This document shows, piece by piece, positions 1 through 8,286 of a DNA stretch of 64,000 nucleotides. Every line of letters starts with the position of its first letter. The first letter of the stretch is position 1. Under the pieces are notes generated by a model. It had not been told where the DNA came from, made no database searches, and saw only the letters and a list, made by a program, of their open reading frames with translations. The stretch is taken from positions 3,782,001 through 3,846,000 of the forward strand of contig OZ245773.1 of assembly GCA_965227645.1 (NCBI GenBank), written 5' to 3'. The position numbers were made by a program, and so were the translations under genes. This stretch comes from Flavimaribacter sp024343425. Its GTDB lineage: Bacteria > Pseudomonadota > Alphaproteobacteria > Rhizobiales > Rhizobiaceae.

Positions 1-172
1 GCGAGCCGGTCTGCGTCAGAACCTCTTTCGCCGCAGCCTTGCCGATGCGCTCTATTTCGTTCTCCCATATCGAAACCATGGACAGCCCGCGTTTGTTGCA
101 GGCCTTCACGAACGCCGTCATGTCCATTTTTTCACGCACGGTTGCGTGATTGAGAACGAGCCTGTCCGTCAT
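1..172 (-). CDS. Sugar phosphate isomerase/epimerase-like TIM-barrel protein (partial)
   Basis: Only the first 57 codons are inside the window; the rest lies beyond the left edge. The visible start reads MTDRLVLNHATVREKMDM, followed by a segment with the pattern 'KACNKRGLSMVSIWE', which fits the first strand and helix of xylose-isomerase-like TIM barrels (AP-endonuclease 2 superfamily). The ATG overlaps the stop of dctM in an ATGA arrangement, so it is translated from the TRAP operon and probably acts on the imported carbohydrate or acid. The family assignment rests on a short stretch and is moderately secure; the substrate is unknown. Confidence 0.6.
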   Translation of the reverse strand, partial: MTDRLVLNHATVREKMDMTAFVKACNKRGLSMVSIWENEIERIGKAAAKEVLTQTGS

Positions 173-1476
173 GGCGCGAAACCGAAATATCTGGGCAGCG
201 CCATCGCCAGCCAGGGAATGTAGGTGACGAGGAACAGGATGAAAATTTCAGCGGCAATAAAGGGCAGGATCGCCTTTGCGCCTTTCTCCACCGGCAGCTT
301 GGCTATGCCGCAGGCGATGAACAGGCAAAGCCCCAAGGGCGGCGTGCCGCAACCGATGATCAGGTTTAAAACCATGATCACGCCGAAATGGATGGGATCT
401 ATGCCGTATGACACCGCAATCGGGGTCAGGATCGGCGCCATGATGATGACGCTCGCGCCACCGTCCATGAAGGTTCCGATCACCAGCAGCAGTATATTCA
501 CCAGCAGCAGGAAGACGACCGGATTTTCCGAAACGGTCTGGAAAAAGGCGCCGAGCATCATCGGCAACTGGAATATCGTCAGCACGTAGCTCAAGATCTT
601 GGCGCAGCTGATGATCATCATCACCGCGGCCGTCAGCATGGCCGTATGTTTCAACATCACCGGCATGTCGGCGACCTTGAGCGACCTCTCGATCAGATAG
701 CCGAAAATCAATGCATAGAGCACGGCGAGCGCGCCGGCTTCCGATGGCGTCACCACGCCGCCCAGAATGCCGCCGACGATGATCAGCGGCATGCCGAGAG
801 GCCAGAAGGCGTCCCGGGTGATCGCCGCCTTTTCACTGAAGGGAAGCGATCCGGTCCGGCGCGGAAACTTGTGCTTCCGGTCGAGAATGAGCACCGTCGC
901 GATCAGCGCAAGCCCGATCAGGATTCCCGGCACAAGGCCGGCGATGAACAGCGCGCCGATGGATGTGCCGACCGACACCCCGTAGATCACCATCATGATG
1001 CTGGGAGGAATGATTGGCCCGACCGTCGATGAACTGGCGGTCACGGCAACGCTGATTTCCTTGCTGTAGCCTTCCTTTTCCATGGCCGGAATCAGCACGC
1101 CGCCGATCGCGGAGGTGTCGGCCTGCGCCGATCCGGTGATGCCTCCGAAGAACATGCTGGCGACGATGTTGGCGTTGGCGAGGCTCGCCGGCATGCGTCC
1201 GATCAGCATCACGGAAAAGCGGACGAGCCGATCGGTGATGCCGGAACGGTTCATGATCTCTCCGGCGAAGATGAACAGCGGGATCGCAAGGAGCGGAAAG
1301 AAACCTATCCCGGAATAGATGGACTGCGGAATGGCTATGAAGGGGTTGCCGAAGGTCTGCCCCATGCTGATCACGGCCAGCCCGGCCGTTCCCGCCACGC
1401 CGAGCGAAATATAGACCGGAACCCCGATCATGATCAGGACGAACAGCAGCAGTATGAGAAGCAGGCCGGCGATCAT
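169..1476 (-). CDS. dctM: TRAP transporter large permease, DctM family
   Basis: This 435-residue protein is the large integral-membrane subunit of a tripartite ATP-independent periplasmic transporter, which uses an ion gradient to import an organic acid or related solute delivered by DctP. The sequence is almost entirely hydrophobic, with about 11-13 predicted membrane segments. It has the family's loop signature 'GGITGSAQADTSAIGG' near residues 110-125 and 'GTFMDGGASVIIMAPIL' near 335-350. Length matches the usual 425-440. The start overlaps the stop of dctQ (ATGA), so the two are translationally coupled. The substrate cannot be read from the sequence. Confidence 0.95.
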   Translation of the reverse strand: MIAGLLLILLLFVLIMIGVPVYISLGVAGTAGLAVISMGQTFGNPFIAIPQSIYSGIGFFPLLAIPLFIFAGEIMNRSGITDRLVRFSVMLIGRMPASLANANIVASMFFGGITGSAQADTSAIGGVLIPAMEKEGYSKEISVAVTASSSTVGPIIPPSIMMVIYGVSVGTSIGALFIAGLVPGILIGLALIATVLILDRKHKFPRRTGSLPFSEKAAITRDAFWPLGMPLIIVGGILGGVVTPSEAGALAVLYALIFGYLIERSLKVADMPVMLKHTAMLTAAVMMIISCAKILSYVLTIFQLPMMLGAFFQTVSENPVVFLLLVNILLLVIGTFMDGGASVIIMAPILTPIAVSYGIDPIHFGVIMVLNLIIGCGTPPLGLCLFIACGIAKLPVEKGAKAILPFIAAEIFILFLVTYIPWLAMALPRYFGFAP

Positions 1477-1988
1477 GAGGGTTCAACGCTTCGCCCGGAC
1501 AAGCCGCCGAAGAGCCTGGTCAGGAATTCATAGAGTATCAGGACGCCGCCAAAGGGCATGATCCCGTAGACAAGCCACAGCGGCATGCCCGTCATCGTCG
1601 CCGTTAGCCGTCGCGATTCCCAGGCGTAAGTCGTCGACGACCAGATCATCGCCACCAGAAAGCCGATGGTCGCAATCACGCCGATGATCCGCAGGATCGC
1701 GGCGACGGGCGGCGGCGTGTTGTCGAGAAGCATCCGCAGATCGGTGTGAACTGCGTGGCGCGTGGCGAGCGCCGCGCCGACAAGAACGAGCAATATCATG
1801 AGATTTATGACGACTTCGTTCAGCCACAGAATGCCGCTGGACAGGACGTAGCGATAGAACACCTGAACAAGCACCAGAACGACGATTGCCGCCAGCGATG
1901 CGACGCAGACGGCGCTCTCGAACATGTGGATGGCGCCGTCGGCCAATCTTGCCGGCGTCATGCGGCCATTCGCGGATCTGCTTGTCAT
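1473..1988 (-). CDS. dctQ: TRAP transporter small permease, DctQ family
   Basis: This is the 171-residue small membrane subunit of the TRAP transporter, which pairs with the large permease DctM. Four hydrophobic helices are visible (about residues 22-45, 55-75, 95-115 and 135-155), as is usual for DctQ. The motif 'VFYRYVLSSGILWLNEV' near residues 43-60 is characteristic. It overlaps dctM by four bases. It is separated from the upstream dctP by 160 bases without a convincing gene or clear terminator, a common arrangement that lets the binding protein be made in excess. Confidence 0.92.
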   Translation of the reverse strand: MTSRSANGRMTPARLADGAIHMFESAVCVASLAAIVVLVLVQVFYRYVLSSGILWLNEVVINLMILLVLVGAALATRHAVHTDLRMLLDNTPPPVAAILRIIGVIATIGFLVAMIWSSTTYAWESRRLTATMTGMPLWLVYGIMPFGGVLILYEFLTRLFGGLSGRSVEPS

Positions 1989-2148
1989 GGACTGTGTCGG
2001 GGCCTGACGAAGATTGAGTTTGAAATGATCCGACTCCGCCGGTGATAAAGGAAACCGACGAAGCCGGACGCCGAGTCACGTTGCCTGGGAGGACTGTAAC
2101 TCGAATGGCGCGCGGTGCGTCAACAGTCGTCACACCGCATGGTGGCGA

Positions 2149-3180
2149 TTATCCCTCGTCGCGAACCTTGACGATGGTTTCGTAAAGCTCCCGCGTTTCC
2201 GGACTGGCGTTGCTGAGATATTCGTCGATCAGCGGCTGCACGGCCTCGCGGAACGCCGCCTTGTCGACCTCGTTCACCTCGACGCCGTTGTCCTTCAGCG
2301 TCTGCATGTCGGAGGCCATGGCCTTTTCCCACTTCGCGTTGAAGTCTTCCTGGGACGCTTCCCCAGCCTTGAGAATGGCTTCCTGGAGCTCAGGCGAAAG
2401 GCTGTCGAAGACCTTGAGGCTGATCATCTGCGGATCCGGAATGATGAACTGCTGGGTCAAAGAGTAGAATTTGGCGACCTCGTACATCTTGTTGGAAGCG
2501 ATCACCGGCGGTGAGTTTTCAAGACCGTCGATGGTCTTCTGCTGAACCGCCGTGTAGACCTCGCTCCACGCCATCGGGACGCCGGTCGCGCCCATGGCGG
2601 TAATGGCTTTGGCCAGCATCGGACTCTGCATGACGCGGATCTTGATGCCGTCGAGATCCTCAGGTGTGTTCACCGGACGCTTCGAGTTGATGATGCTGCG
2701 TTCGCCGAGATTCCACCATCCGATGATCTTGAAACCATTGGCTTCGGCGTCCTTGTTGAGCAGTTCGGCGACGCGCGGATCGGTGATCACACGGATCGCG
2801 TCAGCACCGCTGTTGAACAGGAACGGAACCGAGAAAATCGACCAAAGGTCGCTGAAATTGCCGAGGTCCGACGCGGCCGCTTCGGTCATCTCGATGGAGC
2901 CGTTGCGCAGACCCTCCAGGCTCTGGATCTTGTTGCCAAGCTGAGAGCTTGGGTAAAACTGGAAATCGATCTTCCCGTCGGAGTATTCCTCGAGGAACAC
3001 GCCGAGCTGCTTGGCGCCGTTTGCCTGCGCGCCCGCGTCGGGAAAGACCGCCGAGTATTTGAGTACGACCGGATCGTCGGCCTGGGCCTCACCCGGCGCG
3101 AGAACCGAGCCTGCCGCTACGGCGCCGGCGAAAGCTGCCGCCGCCAGCATGGTGAATTCACGTCTGAAAATACGAAACAT
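2149..3180 (-). CDS. dctP: TRAP transporter substrate-binding protein, DctP family
   Basis: This 343-residue periplasmic binding protein captures the solute and delivers it to DctQM. It has a signal peptide (MFRIFRREFTMLAAAAFAGA and onward, cleaved near 'AQA-DDP'). Family hallmarks follow: 'VLKYSAVFPDAGAQANGAKQ' near the mature N-terminus and 'GIKIRVMQSPMLAKAITAMGATGVPM', whose first arginine normally binds a carboxylate in DctP proteins. I chose the ATG at 3180 because GGGAGGT sits seven bases upstream; a TTG 15 bases earlier would put the ribosome site inside the gene. It heads the minus-strand TRAP operon. Confidence 0.94.
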   Translation of the reverse strand: MFRIFRREFTMLAAAAFAGAVAAGSVLAPGEAQADDPVVLKYSAVFPDAGAQANGAKQLGVFLEEYSDGKIDFQFYPSSQLGNKIQSLEGLRNGSIEMTEAAASDLGNFSDLWSIFSVPFLFNSGADAIRVITDPRVAELLNKDAEANGFKIIGWWNLGERSIINSKRPVNTPEDLDGIKIRVMQSPMLAKAITAMGATGVPMAWSEVYTAVQQKTIDGLENSPPVIASNKMYEVAKFYSLTQQFIIPDPQMISLKVFDSLSPELQEAILKAGEASQEDFNAKWEKAMASDMQTLKDNGVEVNEVDKAAFREAVQPLIDEYLSNASPETRELYETIVKVRDEG

Positions 3181-3224
3181 ATCATTACCTCCCAAAGGCT
3201 GAACAAGAGGCTTTTTTCAATATC

Positions 3225-3249
3225 GGAATTGAATTCCATTTTCAATTCC
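3225..3249. promoter_or_regulatory. Palindromic candidate operator between dctP and the dehydrogenase-iclR operon
   Basis: The sequence holds a perfect palindrome GGAATTGAATTCC at 3225-3237. A third half-site at 3241-3249 makes a nested inverted repeat GGAATTGAA-N7-TTCAATTCC. It lies in the 156-base divergent intergenic region, 45 bases upstream of the dctP start. Its form resembles sites bound by IclR-family proteins (GGAAAT/ATTTCC type), and an IclR gene is the second gene of the facing operon, so it is a likely autoregulatory and TRAP operator. This assignment is an inference. Confidence 0.55.
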
Positions 3250-3336
3250 TATTTTATTTTGTTAGAAAGATGATGATAATCAAGCACATCAGAGCCGTGT
3301 AATCGGCTTCTTCCACAGCAACATTCGGAATCTGAA

Positions 3337-4374
3337 ATGAAGATCGTCATAATCGAAGCCAGCCATTGGCATGTCCCGCTCTATCTCGACGCGCTCGGTG
3401 ACGACGGGATTGAGGTGGTGGGCGTATCAGACGCTGCGGGCGGCCCTGGCCCGGCGATCGCAGACTGTTTCGGAGCGCGATTTTACGAACGCTACGATTC
3501 GATGCTGGACAATGAACAACCGGATTTCGCCTTTGCGTTCGGGCGCCATTGCGACATGAAGGCTATCGCGAAAACTCTGATCGATCGCAACATTCCCGTT
3601 GCGCTGGAAAAGCCTTGCGGCATGAACGGCGTCGAGGTGTCGGAACTGAGACGACTGGCCGACGCGCAGAGCGCCTTCGTTTCAATTCCTCTCATTTTTG
3701 GCTTCAGCGACCTGCCGGCGGTCCTGCTGAAAGACGATGCGTCCTCGCCATGGCGGCACATGGCTTTTCGCTTTATCGCCGGACCGATAGAACGATACCT
3801 CGACGCCAATTGTCCCTGGATGCTCGCACGCAACCTCGCCGGCGGTGGCTGCGCCATCAATCTCGGGGTTCATTTCGTCGATCTCGTGCTGCGCCTGACC
3901 GGACAGGACGTCCGTTCGGTCTCCGCCCGGATGACGCACGCGCCGGACAAGGCCGATGTGGAAATCTATTCATCGATGACGCTTGAGACGCAAGGCGGTC
4001 AGATCGCAACCATCGAAACCGGCTACACCTACCCGGGCGGAACTCCCGAACTCCGGGATTTCACCTTCGCGCTCGCGTCCGACGACGCCTACTACCGCTC
4101 CCGGCCGGAGGGTGTGACGAGAACGCCGCGGGATGGATCGCCGGCGCGCCAAATCGACATCGAGCTGAACACGGACATTTTCTACGCCGCCTTCGTGCGG
4201 GACACGTTAAAAGCCTTCCGCGCGGGCACGAAACCGCATGCGGGGCTCGACAGGATGGAGCGGATCATCAATGTGATAGATTGCGCCTACAAGTCGAATG
4301 AGCAGGGTGGAGCGGCGGTCCGCGTTCGCGATCACGTTGGGCAAAACGGAACGACAGCGCCAGGGGCCATATAA
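3337..4374 (+). CDS. Gfo/Idh/MocA-family oxidoreductase
   Basis: This 345-residue protein belongs to the NAD(P)-dependent sugar/cyclitol dehydrogenase family. The N-terminal half is a Rossmann-like domain, although the usual GxGxxG is replaced by 'IIEASHWHVPLYLDAL', which is unusual. The family's catalytic 'EKP' motif is present in 'VALEKPCGMNG' near residue 90. The likely catalytic region 'GGCAINLGVHFVDLVLRLTG' near residues 170-190 contains the conserved histidine. It is followed directly by the iclR gene (stop TAA then ATG) and faces the TRAP operon, so it probably oxidises the imported compound. The substrate is unknown. Confidence 0.85.
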   Translation: MKIVIIEASHWHVPLYLDALGDDGIEVVGVSDAAGGPGPAIADCFGARFYERYDSMLDNEQPDFAFAFGRHCDMKAIAKTLIDRNIPVALEKPCGMNGVEVSELRRLADAQSAFVSIPLIFGFSDLPAVLLKDDASSPWRHMAFRFIAGPIERYLDANCPWMLARNLAGGGCAINLGVHFVDLVLRLTGQDVRSVSARMTHAPDKADVEIYSSMTLETQGGQIATIETGYTYPGGTPELRDFTFALASDDAYYRSRPEGVTRTPRDGSPARQIDIELNTDIFYAAFVRDTLKAFRAGTKPHAGLDRMERIINVIDCAYKSNEQGGAAVRVRDHVGQNGTTAPGAI

Positions 4375-5181
4375 ATGTCACAGATCAACAGATGCTTCGA
4401 TATTCTGGAGCTGTTTTTCGAAAATCCAGGCGGACTCAGTCTTTCGGAAATAAGCGCGCGAACAGACATACCGATGGCGACCGCCCACCGGATACTCAGC
4501 TTCATCAAGAACCGCGGCTACGTCTACCAGGACTCCAGGGAAATCTACTATCTCTCGCTGTTGTTGCCTTCCATGGGCGCCAACTACATCGGCGGAACGG
4601 GCTTCAATGAGTTGCTGCAGCCGCATCTGGACCGGCTTGCAGCCTTGACGGGCGAGCATGTCCGCCTGTCGTCCGTCGTCGACGGACAGATCATCTGGGT
4701 CCTGCGCGCGGTCGTCAGCAGCCATGGCCTGCAATATCGCGGCGGCATCGACACCAAGATCATTCCGCACACGACCGCGTCCGGCAAGATGTGGCTCTCC
4801 AGCCTGAAAGACGAGGAGGCGTTGCGCATCGTCTCGAACTGGAACATCGAGCAATCCAGAAGCTACGCCGGTCCGAAAGCCGTTACATCGGTGAAGTCGC
4901 TGCTGGCGGATCTGGAGTCCATACGAAAGCACGGCTACTCGATCATCATAGAAGAGGCGGAGGTCGGCGTCTGCGCGATCGCGGTCGGCGTCTATCAAAG
5001 CAATGCGCCGGATAGGCTGCTGGGCACAGTCAGCGTCGCCGGGCCCACGGCGAGGCTGGATCGGCAGAAACTGGAAAGCCTCGCGCCCGACATCAGGGAA
5101 ACGGCGCAAAAGGTGCAGGAGACCTGGAGCCTGTGGACTTCGGTCAATCGGGAGCCGATAGCGATGTCCTCGCGGGCGTGA
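4375..5181 (+). CDS. IclR-family transcriptional regulator
   Basis: This 268-residue DNA-binding regulator has an N-terminal winged helix-turn-helix (residues about 5-60, 'LSEISARTDIPMATAHRILS'). A C-terminal IclR effector domain follows (about 75-250), including 'HTTASGKMWLS' and a 'GVCAIAVGVY' strand typical of the ligand pocket. It begins immediately after the dehydrogenase stop codon and is co-transcribed with it. The palindrome at 3225-3249 is its best candidate operator. It most likely controls the divergent TRAP genes and its own operon in response to the transported substrate or a metabolite. Confidence 0.93.
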   Translation: MSQINRCFDILELFFENPGGLSLSEISARTDIPMATAHRILSFIKNRGYVYQDSREIYYLSLLLPSMGANYIGGTGFNELLQPHLDRLAALTGEHVRLSSVVDGQIIWVLRAVVSSHGLQYRGGIDTKIIPHTTASGKMWLSSLKDEEALRIVSNWNIEQSRSYAGPKAVTSVKSLLADLESIRKHGYSIIIEEAEVGVCAIAVGVYQSNAPDRLLGTVSVAGPTARLDRQKLESLAPDIRETAQKVQETWSLWTSVNREPIAMSSRA

Positions 5182-6015
5182 TCAGGTCAACAAGCTGTAG
5201 AACATGCGCGCCGACGTGACGACGAGAAACCCTGCGAAACAATAGCTCAGCACACGGCGCGGAATCGCATGGGCGATCTTCGCGCCGACGGGCGCAAACA
5301 GGGTCGTCAGCGGAACAATGGCGATGAAGCCAAGGAGATTGACGTAGCCGATGGAAAATGGCGGCAGGCCGGATACTCCCCAGCCGGCGATGGCGTAGCC
5401 GATTGTGGCGGGCACTGCGATGACAAAACCGATCGCCGCGGCCGTGCCGACCGCCCGCCTGATATCGTAACCGAAAGCCGTGAGCAGCGGCACGCCAAGC
5501 GTGCCCCCGCCAATGCCCATCATCGATGAAATCAGGCCAATGCCGACGCCGGAGCCGAACTTGACGCCGGCGTTCGGAAAATCGCTCGTCAGCGCCGAGT
5601 TGTTCGCGCGCAAAAGCATATTGACGGCGACGACCAGCGCCACCACCGCGAAGACCAGCGTCAGCACCTCGCCGCCGACATAGCCGGCGATCGTCGTGCC
5701 GATCACCACGCCGATGACAATCGGCGCGGCCCACGACCGCAGCAAGGAATAGTCGACCGCGTCGCGTTTGGAATGACTGCGCGCCGATGACAGCGAAGTC
5801 ACGACAATGGTCGCAAGCGAAGTCGCCACTGCAACCTTGATGGCGATCGCCTCAGGCGCCTTGGTTGCGACCAGCACGGAATAAAGCACCGGAACGATAA
5901 CGATGCCGCCGCCGACGCCCAGAAGGCCCGCGATAAGTCCGCCAACGACGCCGGCTCCAATCATTGAAATCAGGAACACGAGGTGTTCGGCGGTAAATAA
6001 GCTGGAAATGTCCAT
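5182..6015 (-). CDS. Sulfite exporter TauE/SafE family membrane protein
   Basis: This 277-residue protein has about eight transmembrane helices and the two duplicated glycine-rich motifs of the TauE/SafE family: 'GLLGVGGGIVIVPVL' near residues 30-45 and 'GIGGGTLGVPLL' near 165-180. Members export sulfite, sulfoacetate or other small anions, but many have unknown substrates. The start at 6015 is preferred because upstream alternatives run into the gamma-glutamyltransferase gene, which ends 13 bases earlier. It is the last gene of the five-gene minus-strand unit and ends base-to-base with the convergent iclR gene. Confidence 0.88.
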   Translation of the reverse strand: MDISSLFTAEHLVFLISMIGAGVVGGLIAGLLGVGGGIVIVPVLYSVLVATKAPEAIAIKVAVATSLATIVVTSLSSARSHSKRDAVDYSLLRSWAAPIVIGVVIGTTIAGYVGGEVLTLVFAVVALVVAVNMLLRANNSALTSDFPNAGVKFGSGVGIGLISSMMGIGGGTLGVPLLTAFGYDIRRAVGTAAAIGFVIAVPATIGYAIAGWGVSGLPPFSIGYVNLLGFIAIVPLTTLFAPVGAKIAHAIPRRVLSYCFAGFLVVTSARMFYSLLT

Positions 6016-6028
6016 GGCTGACCCGAAT

Positions 6029-7612
6029 TCAAATTCCCAGTGCAATGCCATCCTTGCGATGATCGGAAGCCCCAAAGAGCAGACCACGCTCGCGGTCGAT
6101 CCAGATCGCCTGACAGCCGCCGATCGGCTCGTCCGCCCAGGCTGTCTTGTGTCCACGGGATTCGAGATCGCCTCTGACATCCTCCGTGATCGTCGTTTCA
6201 AGCTTCAGCGTTCCGCCGAAGTAGAAACTCCGCGGAGCCTCGTTCGCCATCTGCGGATCAAGACCCATGTCGATCAACCGGCTGAGAAAGTGCGCCTGGC
6301 CCGCGGCCTGGTATTGACCGCCCATGACGCCGAAAGACAGCACCGGCTTGCCATGCTTCATGAGCATGGCGGGAATAATCGTGTGAAACGGCAACTTGCC
6401 CCCCTCGGCTTCGTTGGGATGCCCCTCCTGCAGGCTGAAACCCGAACCTCGGTTCTGGAATAGCACACCGGACTCCGGCGCGTAAATTCCGCTGCCGAAG
6501 GTGTCGAAAATCGAGTTGATAAGAGAAATCGCATTACCGTCGGCGTCGACGACCGAGAGGTACACAGTATCCTTGTGAGCAGGCCCTTCCCAGGGCTTGG
6601 CGGGCGTCGCCCGCCGCATGTCTATCTGCTTTCTGAGCCCGGCTATCGTGTTGTCGCACAGAATAGCCTCGACATCGACCGGGTGGCGTCTGGGATCGCA
6701 AATGACGGCGTCGCGCATGGCGTAGCCGATCTTGCAGGCCTCCGCGAGCACATGAATCCGGTCGGCTTCCGACATTTCCGAAAACGCGAAGCCGTCGAGG
6801 ATGCGGGCAATGAGAAGCGCCGCCAATCCCTGGCCGTTTGGAGGGCACTCCAGCAGCTCGTAGCCTTTATAAGGCGCGGCGATCGGCGCAGTTTCGAAGC
6901 TTGAGAAGTTTTTGAAATCGTCGACCGTATGCAACCCGCCCGCCTGACGAAGGACATGCGTCATCTCTTCCGCGACGCTGCCCGCGTAGAAAGCGTTCCG
7001 GCCTTCCGTCGCTATGCGTTGCAGCGTGGCCGCGAGCGCGGGCTGGCGAAAACGCTCGCCTTCCAGGGGCGCATTTCCACCCGGAAGAAAGGCCGCGCGA
7101 CAGGGCGCGTGATGTGAGATCCGGGCGTGGGACTTGTTCCAGTCATAGGCGACCCGCGGAGTCACACAGAATCCGTCGCGCGCCGCGGCGATGGCGGGCG
7201 CCAGGACGCGCTCCATGTCGAGCCGACCGTATTTGGAGACCAGCGCGCACCATGTGTCGACCGCCCCCGGCACGGTTACCGCGTGAGCGCTGTCGGGCGG
7301 TATCTGCTTCAAGCCTGCATCTCTCAGGGATTGCGCCGTCAGCGCCGCTGGGGCAGGCCCGGAGCCGTTGATAGCAACCGGTTCCCGTCCATCGAGGGCG
7401 AGCAGGGAGAAACAGTCGCCGCCAATGCCGGTCATCTGCGGCTCCATGACGGATTGCAGGGCGACGGCTGCGATGGCCGCGTCAACGCAATTGCCGCCCG
7501 ATCTGAGAACATCCACCGCCGCCAGAGTAGCCAGCGGATGGGATGTGGCCGCCATGGCCGTGTCGGAAATACAGACGGACCGGCCCGGCTTCTGAAAATC
7601 TCTTTGCTTCAA
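6029..7612 (-). CDS. Gamma-glutamyltransferase family protein
   Basis: This 527-residue Ntn-hydrolase self-cleaves to expose an N-terminal threonine and moves or hydrolyses gamma-glutamyl groups. The N-terminal half has 'SHPLATLAAVDVLRSGGN' and the site of cleavage is 'HKDTVYLSVVDADGNA' near residue 345, whose threonine is the expected nucleophile. 'FGSGIYAPESGVLFQNRGSGFSL' follows, as in the family. No signal peptide is visible, so it should act in the cytoplasm, unlike classical secreted Ggt. The start is a TTG with GAAGGA nine bases upstream. It sits with an amidase and a cysteine hydrolase, so an amide-type substrate rather than glutathione is plausible. Confidence 0.9.
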   Translation of the reverse strand: MKQRDFQKPGRSVCISDTAMAATSHPLATLAAVDVLRSGGNCVDAAIAAVALQSVMEPQMTGIGGDCFSLLALDGREPVAINGSGPAPAALTAQSLRDAGLKQIPPDSAHAVTVPGAVDTWCALVSKYGRLDMERVLAPAIAAARDGFCVTPRVAYDWNKSHARISHHAPCRAAFLPGGNAPLEGERFRQPALAATLQRIATEGRNAFYAGSVAEEMTHVLRQAGGLHTVDDFKNFSSFETAPIAAPYKGYELLECPPNGQGLAALLIARILDGFAFSEMSEADRIHVLAEACKIGYAMRDAVICDPRRHPVDVEAILCDNTIAGLRKQIDMRRATPAKPWEGPAHKDTVYLSVVDADGNAISLINSIFDTFGSGIYAPESGVLFQNRGSGFSLQEGHPNEAEGGKLPFHTIIPAMLMKHGKPVLSFGVMGGQYQAAGQAHFLSRLIDMGLDPQMANEAPRSFYFGGTLKLETTITEDVRGDLESRGHKTAWADEPIGGCQAIWIDRERGLLFGASDHRKDGIALGI

Positions 7613-7635
7613 CAGCTTGTTCCTTCTTGTTTTCT

Positions 7636-8286
7636 TCAGGCTGCGAGAAATGCGCGAACCATCGTTCTAGCTGCCTCATGCTGGCCGGCGCGCCATTCCG
7701 GAGTGTCCAGATTGCGTTCGAATATAACCGACAGCGTATATACATTCGACAGATGAAACTGGTTGAGCGCCACCATCATCACATAGACATACAATGGATC
7801 GAGACCGGGCCGAACCGTACCGTTCTCTTCGCCTTGCAACAGCAACTCCTTGATGAGTTCCAGAACCGGCGAGGCCATTTCCGAAACGCGCTTCGAACTC
7901 TTCAGATATCGCGCCTTCTGGATGTTCTCATTCGATAAAAGCCTGACAAGATGTCGATTGGCGGCAAAATGCCGGTTCATGAAGTCGAAGAGCTGCAGCA
8001 ACCCTTCCATTGGCTCCAGATGCTCGACGTCGATTTTCAGTTCTTCCTTGCGAAGATCGCCAAGCACGTCCTCCAGAACGGCGAGATAGAGGCCCGACTT
8101 GCCGCCGAAATAGTGATAGATCATGCGCGGATTGGAGCCGGCCCGCTTGACGATCCGCTCCGTTCGAGCGCCGGCGAAACCGTGCTGCGCGAATTCGATA
8201 CGCGCCGCCGTCAGCAATTTGCCGCGGGTGTCGGCTGCGTTGCGCGTGCGTTTGCGCGGGCGGGCTTGCCTGTTTTCATCAAGCAT
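7636..8286 (-). CDS. TetR-family transcriptional regulator
   Basis: This 216-residue regulator has an N-terminal TetR helix-turn-helix ('TRGKLLTAARIEFAQHGFAGARTERIV', then 'MIYHYFGGKSGLYLAVL') and a C-terminal ligand domain of the type seen in RutR-like proteins. The ATG at 8286 lies eight bases inside the end of the amidase gene, which fits translational coupling; an upstream start would overlap the amidase far more. It is the third gene of the hydrolase-amidase unit and is the natural candidate to control this unit and the divergent BMP importer. No RutR consensus site was found in the divergent region. Confidence 0.9.
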   Translation of the reverse strand: MLDENRQARPRKRTRNAADTRGKLLTAARIEFAQHGFAGARTERIVKRAGSNPRMIYHYFGGKSGLYLAVLEDVLGDLRKEELKIDVEHLEPMEGLLQLFDFMNRHFAANRHLVRLLSNENIQKARYLKSSKRVSEMASPVLELIKELLLQGEENGTVRPGLDPLYVYVMMVALNQFHLSNVYTLSVIFERNLDTPEWRAGQHEAARTMVRAFLAA

